Shown: positions 46,148 through 54,102 of the stretch, one piece after another
How positions within the stretch are numbered: the first letter of the stretch is position 1
Layout of the letters: every line of letters begins with the position of its first letter
NCBI GenBank assembly: GCA_031844405.1
Contig: JAUZVC010000003.1
Span: 62,001 to 126,000 of the forward strand
DNA: 64,000 nucleotides
Source of the DNA: Knoellia sp031844405
GTDB lineage: Bacteria > Actinomycetota > Actinomycetes > Actinomycetales > Dermatophilaceae
Reading direction: 5' to 3'
Notes under the pieces: model-generated
What the model saw: only the letters and a program-made list of their open reading frames with translations
Told to the model about the DNA's origin: nothing
The model's database searches: none
Position numbers and translations under genes: made by a program

Positions 46148-46265
46148 GAACCCGCGCGTCCGCCGGGGCACCCGAGGCTGCGGCTCCCAGGAAGGTGACG
46201 GGACGGCATACGGGGTGGTGCGGCGCCCTGACCGGGTGCGCTGCGGGCGGCGGTCCGGGATGCAC

Positions 46266-46271
46266 TACATT
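46266..46271 (+). promoter_or_regulatory. Candidate -10 (TACATT) of leaderless ctlX transcript
   Basis: TACATT ends 6 nt before the GTG at 46278. No Shine-Dalgarno precedes that GTG. A CGGCATAC copy lies ~60 nt upstream (46203). Confidence 0.5.
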
Positions 46272-46277
46272 CCGTCC

Positions 46278-47339
46278 GTGAGTGCTCAGGCCCCTTCCGC
46301 TGTCATCCTCGTCCGCGCCGAGCGGTTCCTGCCCAACCCGGCGACCGCTGCCGACAACGCGTTCCAGCGCGATGTGCCGTCGGGGCAGAGCGACGAGGCG
46401 GTCTCGGCGACCGCACTGGCCGAGATGGACGCCCTCGCCGATGCCCTGCGTGAGGCCGGCGTGCGGGTGCATGTCTTCGCCGACGAGGACCACACCCGTC
46501 CCGACAGCGTCTTCCCCAACAACTGGCTCTCGACGCACGCGGGTGGCTACGTCGCGGTATACCCGATGTATGCCTCGAACCGGCGCCACGAGCGGCGCGC
46601 CGACGTCCTGGAGATGCTCAAGTCGGACTACCGGGTCCAGACGATCGTCGACTACTCCGGGCTCGAGCCCGACGGCATCTTCCTCGAGGGGACCGGCGCC
46701 ATGGTCCTCGACCACGTCTCGCGAGTCGCCTACACCGCACGCAGCCACCGCGCCGACATCGCGGTGCTCGAGCGGTTCTGCACCGACTTCGGCTACGAGC
46801 CGATGGCCTTCGACGCCGTCGACTCCGAGGGCGTGCCGGTCTACCACACCAACGTCATCGCCTGCATCGGCACCGACGTCGCGATGATCGCCCTCGAGAT
46901 GATCCCCGACGAGGTGCGCCGCGAGCAGGTGCGCGAGCGGCTCTCGGTGACCGGCCGCACGGTCGTCGAGCTCACTGAGGACCAGATCCGCGAGTTCGCG
47001 GGCAACGCCGTCGAGCTCTGCGGCCGCACGGCCGACGGGAAACGGCGCTACATCATGGCGATGTCGGCCCGCGCGCGGCGCAGCCTCCGGCCCGAGCAGG
47101 TGGCCGCGATCGAGGAGTCCTGCGAGATCGTCGCCGTCGACATCCCGACCATCGAGCTCGCCGGCGGGTCGGTGCGCTGCATGATCGCCGGCGTCCACCT
47201 CGATCGCCGGCCGACGGCCGAGGCGGAGCCGACCGCGACCGTCGAGGCCATCGACGAGAACGCCGAGACCATCGACGGCCAGGACCTCGTCGACGCCGAC
47301 GTCGACGCGCACGCCGACGCGCACGCGGACGCCGGCTGA
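46278..47339 (+). CDS. ctlX: CtlX-like amidinotransferase/arginine deiminase-fold hydrolase
   Basis: Member of the guanidine-group-modifying superfamily, closest to citrulline utilisation hydrolase CtlX. Signatures are PNPATAADNAFQRD near the N-terminus, RPDSVFPNNWLSTH, YPMYASNRRHERRADVLEML and GIFLEGTGAMVLDH. Probable catalytic His190 lies in VYHTNVIACIGTDVAM and the nucleophile Cys301 in GGSVRCMIAGVHL. The GTG at 46278 (353 residues) is preferred over the ATG at 46260 because TACATT sits 6 nt before it and the family begins near SAQAPSAV. The last ~25 residues are an acidic repeat tail (ADVDAHADAHADAG). No citrulline pathway partner lies nearby, so the substrate is inferred only. Confidence 0.82.
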   Translation: MSAQAPSAVILVRAERFLPNPATAADNAFQRDVPSGQSDEAVSATALAEMDALADALREAGVRVHVFADEDHTRPDSVFPNNWLSTHAGGYVAVYPMYASNRRHERRADVLEMLKSDYRVQTIVDYSGLEPDGIFLEGTGAMVLDHVSRVAYTARSHRADIAVLERFCTDFGYEPMAFDAVDSEGVPVYHTNVIACIGTDVAMIALEMIPDEVRREQVRERLSVTGRTVVELTEDQIREFAGNAVELCGRTADGKRRYIMAMSARARRSLRPEQVAAIEESCEIVAVDIPTIELAGGSVRCMIAGVHLDRRPTAEAEPTATVEAIDENAETIDGQDLVDADVDAHADAHADAG

Positions 47340-47394
47340 GGTCGGCCCCGGCTCCGGGCCGGGCCAGGCTGGGCTCCCCGGCGCGACCGCGGAG

Positions 47395-47949
47395 TCAGCG
47401 CGAACGCAGCGAGACGTCGTGCTCGCCCGTGGCTCCCTCGATGTCGTCGGCCGCGGTCTCCAGCAGCCGGTCTGCGAGCCGGCGCAGAGCCCGCGCGACA
47501 GCGACCTCGTCGCCGATCTCGGGCACGGGGCGGTCGTCGGTGCTGCGATGACTGTGCCCGTGGGCCGTGAGGTGTCGCGGGGAGTCCGCGATGAGGACGA
47601 CCCGGGCCTCGGCGTCATCGTCGTCACCGAGGATGCTGATCCGCACGGTCCAGTCGCGGGCGTGCAGGTGCACCCCCGACGGGCTGTGCCCGGGCGTCGG
47701 CTCGGCAGCCCTCGCGGCAGTGGTGGCAGTGGTGGGAGTGGTGGGAGTGGCCGCCTCGCCGTGGGCCTGGTCGATGCGCAGCACGGAGCCAGGACCGGGA
47801 TAGAGCAGGCCCTCGTGGCCATCGGTCCACTTCACGAGGTAGGGCGGTTGACCGTCGGCTCCTCGGGTCTCGATCACCTCCCCTTCGCGCAGCGCTCCCT
47901 CGATCGTGGGGGTGGCGAGGATGATGTGGTCTCCGGGCAGCGCTCGCAT
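47395..47949 (-). CDS. DUF1918-DUF1876 fusion protein
   Basis: 184 residues joining two small actinobacterial domains. Residues 1 to ~60 are DUF1918 (LPGDHIILATP, then RGADGQPPYLVKWTDGHEGL), an SH3-like fold. After a Thr/Ala/Pro linker, residues ~95-180 are DUF1876 (WTVRISILGDDDDAEARVVL, then VPEIGDEVAVARALRRLADR and LETAADDIEG), a dsRNA-binding-like fold of unknown role. These domains usually occur as separate short proteins. ATG at 47949 with AGGAGG 7 nt upstream; a longer upstream frame is rejected as noncoding. Confidence 0.8.
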   Translation of the reverse strand: MRALPGDHIILATPTIEGALREGEVIETRGADGQPPYLVKWTDGHEGLLYPGPGSVLRIDQAHGEAATPTTPTTATTAARAAEPTPGHSPSGVHLHARDWTVRISILGDDDDAEARVVLIADSPRHLTAHGHSHRSTDDRPVPEIGDEVAVARALRRLADRLLETAADDIEGATGEHDVSLRSR

Positions 47950-48099
47950 GGCGTCCTCCTTCTCCGTCCGAGACCTCCAGCATCCTCCGTGCACGGGCGC
48001 CGCGGGAGGGGTCGAAGGTCCCGTGCGAAGGGCGTCAGCCGCGCGCGGCCCCGGGCGCTCGTGGAGCATTGAGGTCGAACCGGATGCCGGCGACTCGGT

Positions 48100-48590
48100 T
48101 GGCGAAGCACGCCGGCGGCGACGAGCTCGGCGACACCCACCTCGTAGGGCATGGACCTAGGTGCGCCTCGGCCGTGGACGGTGACCCGCATGCTGTCCGA
48201 CGCCGAGAGCACCGGTCCGGTCCGCGTCACCACGGTTCACTCGACTCCCGGCAGGACATGTTGGGCCATCGCGACGTCGACCGCGCCCACGACCTCGTCG
48301 AGGCAGGTGACGTGGCGTCGTGCCCGCAGGCGCGCATGACCGGAACCCGGTCGGCACCCTCAGCGCCGCTCGAGGGCGCCGTCACCGTGCTGGCGCAGTC
48401 GAGCCCGGTGTCCTCGCACGCCAGCAGCGCGTCCATGTCGGTGCGCAGCAGCACGGACGGTCCGTGACCGTTGCGCAGGACGCCCACGACGCCGGTGCCG
48501 CCGACACCCTCGGAGACGTCGAACCCCTGCTCACGCAGACGACCGGCGACCGCCGCCGCCGTCTCGTGCTCCTGGTGAGGTCCCCAGGCC
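48100..48590 (-). pseudogene. Decayed M20-family amidohydrolase/peptidase
   Basis: Read on the minus strand from ~48590, the translation HQEHETAAAVAGRLREQGFD, VGGTGVVGVLRNGHGPSVLL, RTDMDALLACEDTGL and VPVMRACGHDAT follows the N-terminal metal-binding part of M20 amidohydrolases. The frame is then lost. In another frame VTCL is joined directly to VDVAMAQHVLPGVE, skipping a large internal segment, followed by a TGA. The same frame then resumes with TVVTRTGPVLSASDSM and RVTVHGRGAPRSMP, matching the dimerisation-domain start. So the gene has lost its start and C-terminus, carries a deletion, a frameshift and a stop, and is inactive. The right end of the remnant is clear; the left end is approximate. 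Confidence 0.8.
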
Positions 48591-48619
48591 CTGGGCGGAC
48601 GGCATACGGAGGAAAGACC

Positions 48620-48654
48620 GAGGGTCCGGAGGGAAATGTTCCCTCCGGACCCTC
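48620..48654 (-). terminator. Terminator hairpin of glnA
   Basis: GAGGGTCCGGAGGGAA at 48620-48635 pairs perfectly with 48639-48654 around a 3-nt loop. In the minus direction it lies 26 nt past the glnA stop and is followed by a T-rich stretch (ggtctttcctcc). Confidence 0.85.
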
Positions 48655-48680
48655 AACCTTCCCTCATGGGGAGCAAAAGC

Positions 48681-50105
48681 TCAGATGTCGAAGTACATCT
48701 CGAACTCGTGCGGGTGCGGGCGGAAGCGGATCGGGTCGACCTCGTTCTTGCGCTTCCACTCGATCCAGGTCTCGATGAGGTCCTTGGTGAAGACGTCACC
48801 CTCGAGGAGGAACTCGTGGTCGGCCTCGAGCGCGTCGAGGACGGCGGGCAGCGAGCCCGGAACCTGCTCGATGGCCTCGTGCTCCTCCGGCGGCAGCTCG
48901 TAGAGGTCCTTGTCGACCGGCTCCGGCGGCTCGATCCGGTTGCGGATGCCGTCGAGGCCCGCCATCATCTGCGCGGCGAACGCGAGGTAGGGGTTGCACG
49001 ACGGGTCCGGGATGCGGAACTCGATGCGCTTGGCCTTGGGCGAGTCACCGGCGATCGGGATGCGCACGCAGGCGGAACGGTTGCGCGCCGAGTAGACGAG
49101 GTTGACCGGGGCCTCGTAGCCCGGGACGAGGCGGTGGTAGGAGTTCACCGTCGGGTTCGTGAACGCGAGGACGGCGGGGGCGTGCTTGAGCAGGCCGCCG
49201 ATGTACCAGCGCGCGATGTCGGACAGGCCGCCGTAGCCGCGCTCGTCGTAGAAGAGCGGCTCGCCGTCCTTCCAGAGCGACTGGTGGGTGTGCATGCCCG
49301 AGCCGTTGTCGCCGAAGATCGGCTTCGGCATGAAGGTCGCGGTCTTGCCGCCGGCCCAGACCGTGTTCTTGACGACGTACTTGAACTTCATCATGTCGTC
49401 GCCGGAGGCGAGCAACGTGTCGAACCGGTAGTTGATCTCCTGCTGGCCCGCGGTGCCGACCTCGTGGTGGCTGCGCTCGACCTTGATACCGACCTTGTCG
49501 AGGTTGAGGCAGATGTTGTCGCGCATGTCGGCGAAGTGGTCGACCGGAGGGACGGGGAAGTAGCCGCCCTTGTAACGGGTCTTATAGCCCTTGTTGCCGC
49601 CCTCCTCCTCGCGACCGGTGTTCCACGCAGCCTCGACGGAGTCGATGAAGTAGTAGCCGGCGTTGGCCTTGGTCTCGAAGCGCACGTCGTCGAAGACGTA
49701 GAACTCGGCCTCGGCGCCGAAGTAGGCGGTGTCCGCGATGCCGGTCGAGACGAGGTAGGCCTCGGCCTTGGCGGCGATGTTGCGCGGGTCGCGGCTGTAG
49801 GGCTCGTCGGTGAAGGGGTCCACGATCGAGAAGTTCATGATGAGCGTCTTGTGCTCACGGAACGGGTCGAGGTAGGCCGAGGACGGGTCCGGGATGAGCT
49901 TCATGTCGGACTCGTGGATGGCCTGGAAGCCGCGGATCGACGAGCCGTCGAAGGCCTGGCCGTTCGTGAAGAAGTCCTCATCGACGGTCTCGGCCGGCAC
50001 GTTGAAGTGCTGCATGACACCGGGCAGGTCACAGAAGCGGATGTCGACGAACTTGACGTCCTCGTCCTTGATGAACGACAGGACCTCGTCAGCAGAGCTG
50101 AACAA
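48681..50105 (-). CDS. glnA: Glutamine synthetase type I (GlnA1)
   Basis: Makes glutamine from glutamate, ammonia and ATP; cytoplasmic dodecamer. 474 residues, the standard length for GSI-beta. N-terminal VKFVDIRFCDLPGVMQHFNV with DGSSIRGF, the GAEAEFYVFD metal site, NGSGMHTHQSLW, and the adenylylation loop NLVYSARNRSACVRIP with its Tyr, indicating control by reversible adenylylation. The start is TTG at 50105 with AGGAGG 8 nt upstream; the frame is open further upstream but that part has no GlnA similarity and covers the promoter. A GlnR-type operator lies 70-107 nt upstream, so nitrogen control is expected. Confidence 0.97.
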   Translation of the reverse strand: MFSSADEVLSFIKDEDVKFVDIRFCDLPGVMQHFNVPAETVDEDFFTNGQAFDGSSIRGFQAIHESDMKLIPDPSSAYLDPFREHKTLIMNFSIVDPFTDEPYSRDPRNIAAKAEAYLVSTGIADTAYFGAEAEFYVFDDVRFETKANAGYYFIDSVEAAWNTGREEEGGNKGYKTRYKGGYFPVPPVDHFADMRDNICLNLDKVGIKVERSHHEVGTAGQQEINYRFDTLLASGDDMMKFKYVVKNTVWAGGKTATFMPKPIFGDNGSGMHTHQSLWKDGEPLFYDERGYGGLSDIARWYIGGLLKHAPAVLAFTNPTVNSYHRLVPGYEAPVNLVYSARNRSACVRIPIAGDSPKAKRIEFRIPDPSCNPYLAFAAQMMAGLDGIRNRIEPPEPVDKDLYELPPEEHEAIEQVPGSLPAVLDALEADHEFLLEGDVFTKDLIETWIEWKRKNEVDPIRFRPHPHEFEMYFDI

Positions 50106-50174
50106 CGTGGGGCCTCCTAGGCAAAGGGAACGGCGGGCGGTGCCCGGACATGTCGAGAACCCTAGAACCGCGCG

Positions 50175-50212
50175 GTTTCCCGGCCATGACCCGAATGTTT
50201 CACCGGTGTTAC
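50175..50212 (-). promoter_or_regulatory. GlnR operator (double a-b box) upstream of glnA
   Basis: Read on the minus strand: GTAAC-N6-GAAAC-N6-GTCAT-N6-GAAAC, matching the GlnR consensus of Streptomyces and relatives (gTnAC-N6-GaAAC repeated after N6) at almost every defined position; only the third element deviates (GTCAT for GTnAC). It sits 70-107 nt before the glnA start, where GlnR normally acts. GlnR activates or represses nitrogen genes according to supply. Confidence 0.85.
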
Positions 50213-50264
50213 ACCCTGCCAGACCCCTCGCCGACCCGTCCGAGGCGTCCAGAGTGGTGCCGCA

Positions 50265-50270
50265 TACAGT
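50265..50270 (+). promoter_or_regulatory. Candidate -10 (TACAGT) of leaderless RDD-gene transcript
   Basis: TACAGT ends 6 nt before the GTG at 50277 and no Shine-Dalgarno is present. It diverges from the glnA promoter, about 53 nt beyond the GlnR box. Confidence 0.5.
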
Positions 50271-50276
50271 CCTCGT

Positions 50277-50693
50277 GTGAGCACCGAACACGAGCCGTCG
50301 TATGCCGGCGAGCAGCTCGGCCTGCCGGCCGAGGGACCCGGGTCGATGGCTCCGTTGTGGCGCCGCGCGCTGGGTCTCCTCGTCGACTGGGTGCTCGTCC
50401 AGCTGCTCGCACGCTTCGCCTTCGGGGCCGAGCTCGGCGCCGGGGGAGCGCTGGCGTTCGTCCCGCTCGGCCTCCTCGCCGTGCTCGACATCCTCACGGT
50501 GACGGCGTTCGCTGCGACCCCCGGCCACGCCCTCATGCGGCTCCAGGTGCTTCAGGTGAAGCCGGGTTCGTTCCCGCTGCAGGTGGTCCTTCGCACGCTG
50601 CTGCTCTGTCTCTTCGTCCCCGCCGTACTCAGCGCCCGCGACGGCCGCGGCTTCCACGACGCCCTCGCCGGCACCGTCATCGTCCGCCGCTGA
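50277..50693 (+). CDS. RDD family membrane protein
   Basis: 138 residues. After a ~25-residue hydrophilic start, the RDD fold shows LWRRALGLLVDWVLVQLLAR (Arg/Asp pair in the first helix), a second and third hydrophobic segment, and the late Asp in ARDGRGFHDALAGTVIV. Small RDD proteins sit between glnA and DUF4191 in many actinobacteria (as Rv2219A in M. tuberculosis, from memory). The role is unknown; some RDD proteins are proposed sodium/proton exchangers. Probably leaderless. Confidence 0.88.
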   Translation: MSTEHEPSYAGEQLGLPAEGPGSMAPLWRRALGLLVDWVLVQLLARFAFGAELGAGGALAFVPLGLLAVLDILTVTAFAATPGHALMRLQVLQVKPGSFPLQVVLRTLLLCLFVPAVLSARDGRGFHDALAGTVIVRR

Positions 50694-50706
50694 CGGGGGG
50701 CCTGGC

Positions 50707-51363
50707 TCAGAGGGTGCGTGACCCCGTGGCGGCGGTGAAGCCGCCGAGCCCGATGTAGGTGAGACCGATGGCGACCTTGCCCTTGGCCGACCTCCTGCCG
50801 CCGCGGCGCCGGGCCATCCGGGTCGAGATGGTTCCGGCGAGGGCGCCGTAGCTCGCGTCGAAGACCATGCCGATCGCGACGAAGACCGCACCGAGCACGA
50901 GGATCTGAGAAGTCATCGAGCCGCGGGCAGGGTCGAGGAACTGCGGGAAGAAGGCGAGGAAGAACAGCGCCACCTTCGGGTTGGCGATGCCCACGAGGTA
51001 GCCCTGGCGCCAGCTCGTCCAGTCGCTCTGCCGCGCCGAGCGCCCCACCGTCGGTGTCTCGACCGGAGCCGTCGCGCCGCGGCTGCGGAGCACCGAGATG
51101 CCGAGCCAGACGAGGTAGCCGGCACCGACGTAGCGGACGACCGACAGGGCCAGCGCGGACGTCGCGAGGACGGCGGTCAGCCCGAGGGCGGTGGCCACGA
51201 CGAACGTCGCGTTCGCGGACTCGACGCCGACGGCCGACATGACACCGACGCGCCGGCCACCCGCTGCACCCCGCGCGACGAGGAAGAGCATGGCCGGGCC
51301 GGGGAAGAGGATGAGCAGGACCGACGCGCCGGCGAAGGCGGCGAGGGTGGGAGCGGACGGCAT
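50707..51363 (-). CDS. LysE/RhtB-family amino acid exporter
   Basis: 218 residues, about six membrane helices. The family signature is at the N-terminus (LLILFPGPAMLFLVARG with its PGP), followed by GVESANATFVVATALGL, YLVWLGISVLRSR and GYLVGIANPKVALFFLAFFPQF. Exports amino acids or related metabolites by proton antiport; the substrate cannot be told. The start ATG lies inside a copy of the dispersed octamer (51357-51365). It converges on the RDD gene with a 13-nt gap and no terminator. Confidence 0.9.
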   Translation of the reverse strand: MPSAPTLAAFAGASVLLILFPGPAMLFLVARGAAGGRRVGVMSAVGVESANATFVVATALGLTAVLATSALALSVVRYVGAGYLVWLGISVLRSRGATAPVETPTVGRSARQSDWTSWRQGYLVGIANPKVALFFLAFFPQFLDPARGSMTSQILVLGAVFVAIGMVFDASYGALAGTISTRMARRRGGRRSAKGKVAIGLTYIGLGGFTAATGSRTL

Positions 51364-51441
51364 ACGGACATGGTGGACCCGACCGGCCCCGGGGGCGAGG
51401 GGATTCCGACGGGCGAGCGGGGCCGGACGGCCCCGGCAACG

Positions 51442-52179
51442 TCACTTGCCGCGCATGGCCTTGCGGTCGACGCGGGCGCGGGCGGGGTCCATGCCGGCAG
51501 GGACGCCGGTGCGCAGGCCGCCGAGCGACTTGAGGCGCTTGTTGACGACCGACGCCTCGTCCTTGGTGAGGACCGGGCGCATGCGGGTGAGCTTGGAGCT
51601 GATCTTGCTCACCTTGACCTCGTCGTCACCGTCGCCGACGACCCAGAGGTGCACCGGGACGCCGGGGGCGACGCGGTTGACCTTCTTCTCCTCGGCCTTG
51701 AGCAGCCTGAGCGCGCGCTGCTTCGGGCCCTCGCCGATGAGGACGACGCCGGGCCGGCCGAGGGCGCGGAAGACCATGGCCGAGCCGGCGAGGTCGCTCG
51801 GCTTGGAGGCGCGGTTGGCGTCGACCGCGACGGGCTCGGTTGAGGCGTACCAGCCACGCCGGCCCATGCTCTGGAGCGCGGCACCGGCGGCGCCGGCCTG
51901 GCCCTCGAGCATGCCGTACATGGCCTTGTTGCCACGGCGGTTCATGACGAACGTGGCGGCGAGCAGGCCGGCCGGGATCGCGATGAGGATGAGGTAGAAG
52001 CGCCACAGCCCACCGAGGAGGAAGCCGATGCCGACGATGACGGCGAACGTCACGACGGCGGCCAGCAGCATGGCCCACCCGATCTTGGGGTCGAGCTGCT
52101 TGACGGCGCGGTAGCCCTGGCGGATCTCGGCGAACCGTCCGGGCTTCTTCTCGGCAGTGGTCTCTTTGGCCTTGGCCAC
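51442..52179 (-). CDS. DUF4191 domain membrane protein
   Basis: 245 residues. A short basic N-terminus, two adjacent membrane helices (IGWAMLLAAVVTFAVIVGIG and LWRFYLILIAIPAGLLAATF), then a cytoplasmic domain with MYGMLEGQAGAAGAALQSMG and a basic C-terminus. DUF4191 genes follow lipA in most actinobacteria; function unknown. The GTG at 52179 has AGGAG 9 nt upstream and fits the family start; an upstream ATG at 52209 is possible. Confidence 0.9.
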   Translation of the reverse strand: MAKAKETTAEKKPGRFAEIRQGYRAVKQLDPKIGWAMLLAAVVTFAVIVGIGFLLGGLWRFYLILIAIPAGLLAATFVMNRRGNKAMYGMLEGQAGAAGAALQSMGRRGWYASTEPVAVDANRASKPSDLAGSAMVFRALGRPGVVLIGEGPKQRALRLLKAEEKKVNRVAPGVPVHLWVVGDGDDEVKVSKISSKLTRMRPVLTKDEASVVNKRLKSLGGLRTGVPAGMDPARARVDRKAMRGK

Positions 52180-52264
52180 GGGGTGCGTGCTCCTGCGTCG
52201 GTGGGTCATGCTGTGGTCGTGCTGGTTCAGGCTCGGCGGGCGTCGGCGCGCCGGTGCCAGGGAA

Positions 52265-53299
52265 TCAGGATACGGCTCGCTCGGTGGCTCCGGCACGGGC
52301 GACGAGCGACGCGGCCTCCTGCCGGGCGGGGTCACCGGCGGCCTGGGCGAGGTGGGAGAGGTGCTCGGGGATCGGGCGGCCCCACTTCGTCATCGCGGTC
52401 GCCCACAGGCGGCCGGCGCGGTAGGACGAGCGGACGAGCGGCCCGGCCATGACGCCCTTGAAGCCCATGTCCTCGGCCACGCTGCTCCAGTGGACGAACT
52501 CCTCGGGCTTGACCCACCGGTCGATCGGGTGGTGCAGCTTGGAGGGGCGGAGGTACTGCGTGATCGTGAGGATGTCGCAGCCCGCGTCGTGGAGGTCCGC
52601 GATGGCCTGCTCGACCTCGTGGTCCTCCTCGCCCATGCCGAGGATGAGGTTGGACTTGGTGACGAGCTCGGCGTCCCGGGCCATCGAGAGGACCTTGAGC
52701 GACTTCTCGTAGGTGAAGGCCGGACGGATCTGGCGGAAGATCCGGGGCACCGTCTCGAGGTTGTGCGCGAAGACCTCGGGACGCGCGTCGAAGACCTGGC
52801 CGACGAGCTCGGGCTTGGCGCCGAAGTCGGGCGGGAGGATCTCGACGCCGGTGTTGGGGTTGAGGGCGTGGATCTGGCGGATCGTCTCGGCGTAGAGACC
52901 GGCAGCACCGTCGGGCTGGTCGTCGCGGGCGACGCCGGTGACGGTGGAGTAGCGCAGGCCCATCTGCTGGACGGACTCGGCGACGCGACGCGGCTCGTCG
53001 AGGTCGAGCGCCGTGGGACGACCGGTGGCGATGTCGCAGAAGTCGCAGCGGCGGGTGCAGACGTCACCGCCGATGAGGAAGGTCGCCTCCTTGTCCTCCC
53101 AGCACTCGAAGATGTTGGGACAGCTGGCCTCCTGGCAGACGGTGTGGAGACCCTCCTTCTTCACCATCGAGTGCAGCTGGGTGTACTCCGGGCCCATCTT
53201 GGCGGTGGTGCGGATCCACTCAGGCTTGCGCTCGATCGGGGTCTCGGCGTTGCGCGCCTCGACGCGCAGGAGACGACGTCCTTCGGGTGCGACAGTCAC
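52265..53299 (-). CDS. lipA: Lipoyl synthase LipA
   Basis: Radical SAM enzyme that inserts two sulfurs into octanoyl groups on lipoyl domains. 344 residues. The auxiliary cluster motif is CQEASCPNIFEC, the radical-SAM motif CTRRCDFCDIATG, and the C-terminal RSSY needed to ligate the auxiliary cluster is present (VRSSYRAG). GTG at 53299; TACTCT ends 7 nt upstream. Works with LipB encoded just upstream and supplies lipoate to SucB (61352-63346). Confidence 0.96.
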   Translation of the reverse strand: MTVAPEGRRLLRVEARNAETPIERKPEWIRTTAKMGPEYTQLHSMVKKEGLHTVCQEASCPNIFECWEDKEATFLIGGDVCTRRCDFCDIATGRPTALDLDEPRRVAESVQQMGLRYSTVTGVARDDQPDGAAGLYAETIRQIHALNPNTGVEILPPDFGAKPELVGQVFDARPEVFAHNLETVPRIFRQIRPAFTYEKSLKVLSMARDAELVTKSNLILGMGEEDHEVEQAIADLHDAGCDILTITQYLRPSKLHHPIDRWVKPEEFVHWSSVAEDMGFKGVMAGPLVRSSYRAGRLWATAMTKWGRPIPEHLSHLAQAAGDPARQEAASLVARAGATERAVS

Positions 53300-53306
53300 G
53301 CGCTCC

Positions 53307-53312
53307 AGAGTA
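53307..53312 (-). promoter_or_regulatory. Candidate -10 (TACTCT) before lipA
   Basis: On the minus strand TACTCT ends 7 nt before the lipA GTG. GGAG lies only 3 nt before the GTG, too close for a normal ribosome site. lipA may therefore have its own leaderless promoter besides read-through from lipB. Confidence 0.45.
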
Positions 53313-53397
53313 CGCCCGGGGTGAGACACCCCCCACATCCGCCCGAGGCGGCGGGCGCCCGAAGGGTGCGCACGGCATACGCCGTCGTGACGCGGGC

Positions 53398-54030
53398 TCA
53401 GCCGAGGACGTCGGTGAGGTGCTTCTCGGCGTAGGGGAGGAGGTCCTGGACGGTGACGGTGCGACCGGCCTCCCGGCTGATCGACGAGACGCCGGCGTCG
53501 GCGATGCCGCACGCGATGATGTTGTCGGCCCACGAGAGGTCGGCGTCGCAGTTGAGGGCGAAGCCGTGCATCGTCGTCCGCTTGCTCACCCGTACGCCGA
53601 TCGCACCGAGCTTGCGGTCGGGCCCGTGGTCGTCGGCGAGCACCCAGACACCGCTGCGGCCCTCGACGCGCACGGTCTCGACGCCGAACTCACGCGTCAT
53701 CCGCATCATCGCGTCCTCGAGCCGGCGCACGTGCGCGACGACGTCGACCGGCACCTCCGGCAGCCGCACGATGGGGTAGCCGACGAGCTGGCCGGGACCG
53801 TGCCACGTGATGAGCCCGCCGCGGTCGACGTCGACGACCGGGGTGCCGTCGAAGGGACGCTGCTCGGGCTGGGTGCGCTTGCCGGCGGTGTAGACCGCCG
53901 CGTGCTCGAGCAGCAGCGTCGTGTCGGGCTCGCGCTCCTCGGCGACGGCGGCGTGGACCTCGCGCTGCTTCTCCCAGCCGTCGAGGTAGTCGACGAAGTC
54001 GGGGGCGAAGCCGAGGTGCACGAAACGCAT
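53398..54030 (-). CDS. lipB: Octanoyl-[acyl carrier protein]:protein octanoyltransferase LipB
   Basis: Transfers octanoyl from ACP to lipoyl domains, the first step of lipoate synthesis. 210 residues. Motifs are LLLEHAAVYTAGKRTQPEQRP, RGGLITWHGPGQLVGYPI, the catalytic Lys in RKLGAIGVRVSKRTTMHGFA and the catalytic Cys in IIACGIADAGVSSI. ATG at 54030; TACGGT lies 6 nt upstream, overlapping an octamer copy at 54040. Divergent from the MMPL gene, which shares the short 72-nt intergenic region. Confidence 0.96.
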   Translation of the reverse strand: MRFVHLGFAPDFVDYLDGWEKQREVHAAVAEEREPDTTLLLEHAAVYTAGKRTQPEQRPFDGTPVVDVDRGGLITWHGPGQLVGYPIVRLPEVPVDVVAHVRRLEDAMMRMTREFGVETVRVEGRSGVWVLADDHGPDRKLGAIGVRVSKRTTMHGFALNCDADLSWADNIIACGIADAGVSSISREAGRTVTVQDLLPYAEKHLTDVLG

Positions 54031-54036
54031 GCCCCC

Positions 54037-54042
54037 ACCGTA
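54037..54042 (-). promoter_or_regulatory. Candidate -10 (TACGGT) of leaderless lipB transcript
   Basis: On the minus strand TACGGT ends 6 nt before the lipB ATG. It partly overlaps the octamer GTATGCCG at 54040-54047, one case where the octamer touches a promoter element. Confidence 0.45.
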
Positions 54043-54089
54043 TGCCGTCTGCATGCGTCCCGTCCCGCCTCCCCATGCGGCCGGGCACC

Positions 54090-54095
54090 TACGCT
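54090..54095 (+). promoter_or_regulatory. Candidate -10 (TACGCT) of leaderless MMPL transcript
   Basis: TACGCT ends 7 nt before the GTG at 54103, with no useful Shine-Dalgarno. It faces the lipB promoter. Confidence 0.45.
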
Positions 54096-54102
54096 GAGGT
54101 GC

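Noticed and set aside
48227..48487. A short intact minus-strand gene
   Set aside because: It is one frame segment of the decayed M20 amidohydrolase; the continuation lies in a different frame after a deletion.
50106..50891. Long N-terminal extension of glnA
   Set aside because: The frame is open but covers the GlnR box and the antisense of the RDD gene. GlnA of 474 residues from the TTG at 50105 has the standard length and a strong ribosome site.
53287..54102. N-terminal extension of the MMPL protein
   Set aside because: It lies antisense to lipB and reads as a shadow; the GTG at 54103 has a leaderless -10 and begins the family's first membrane helix.
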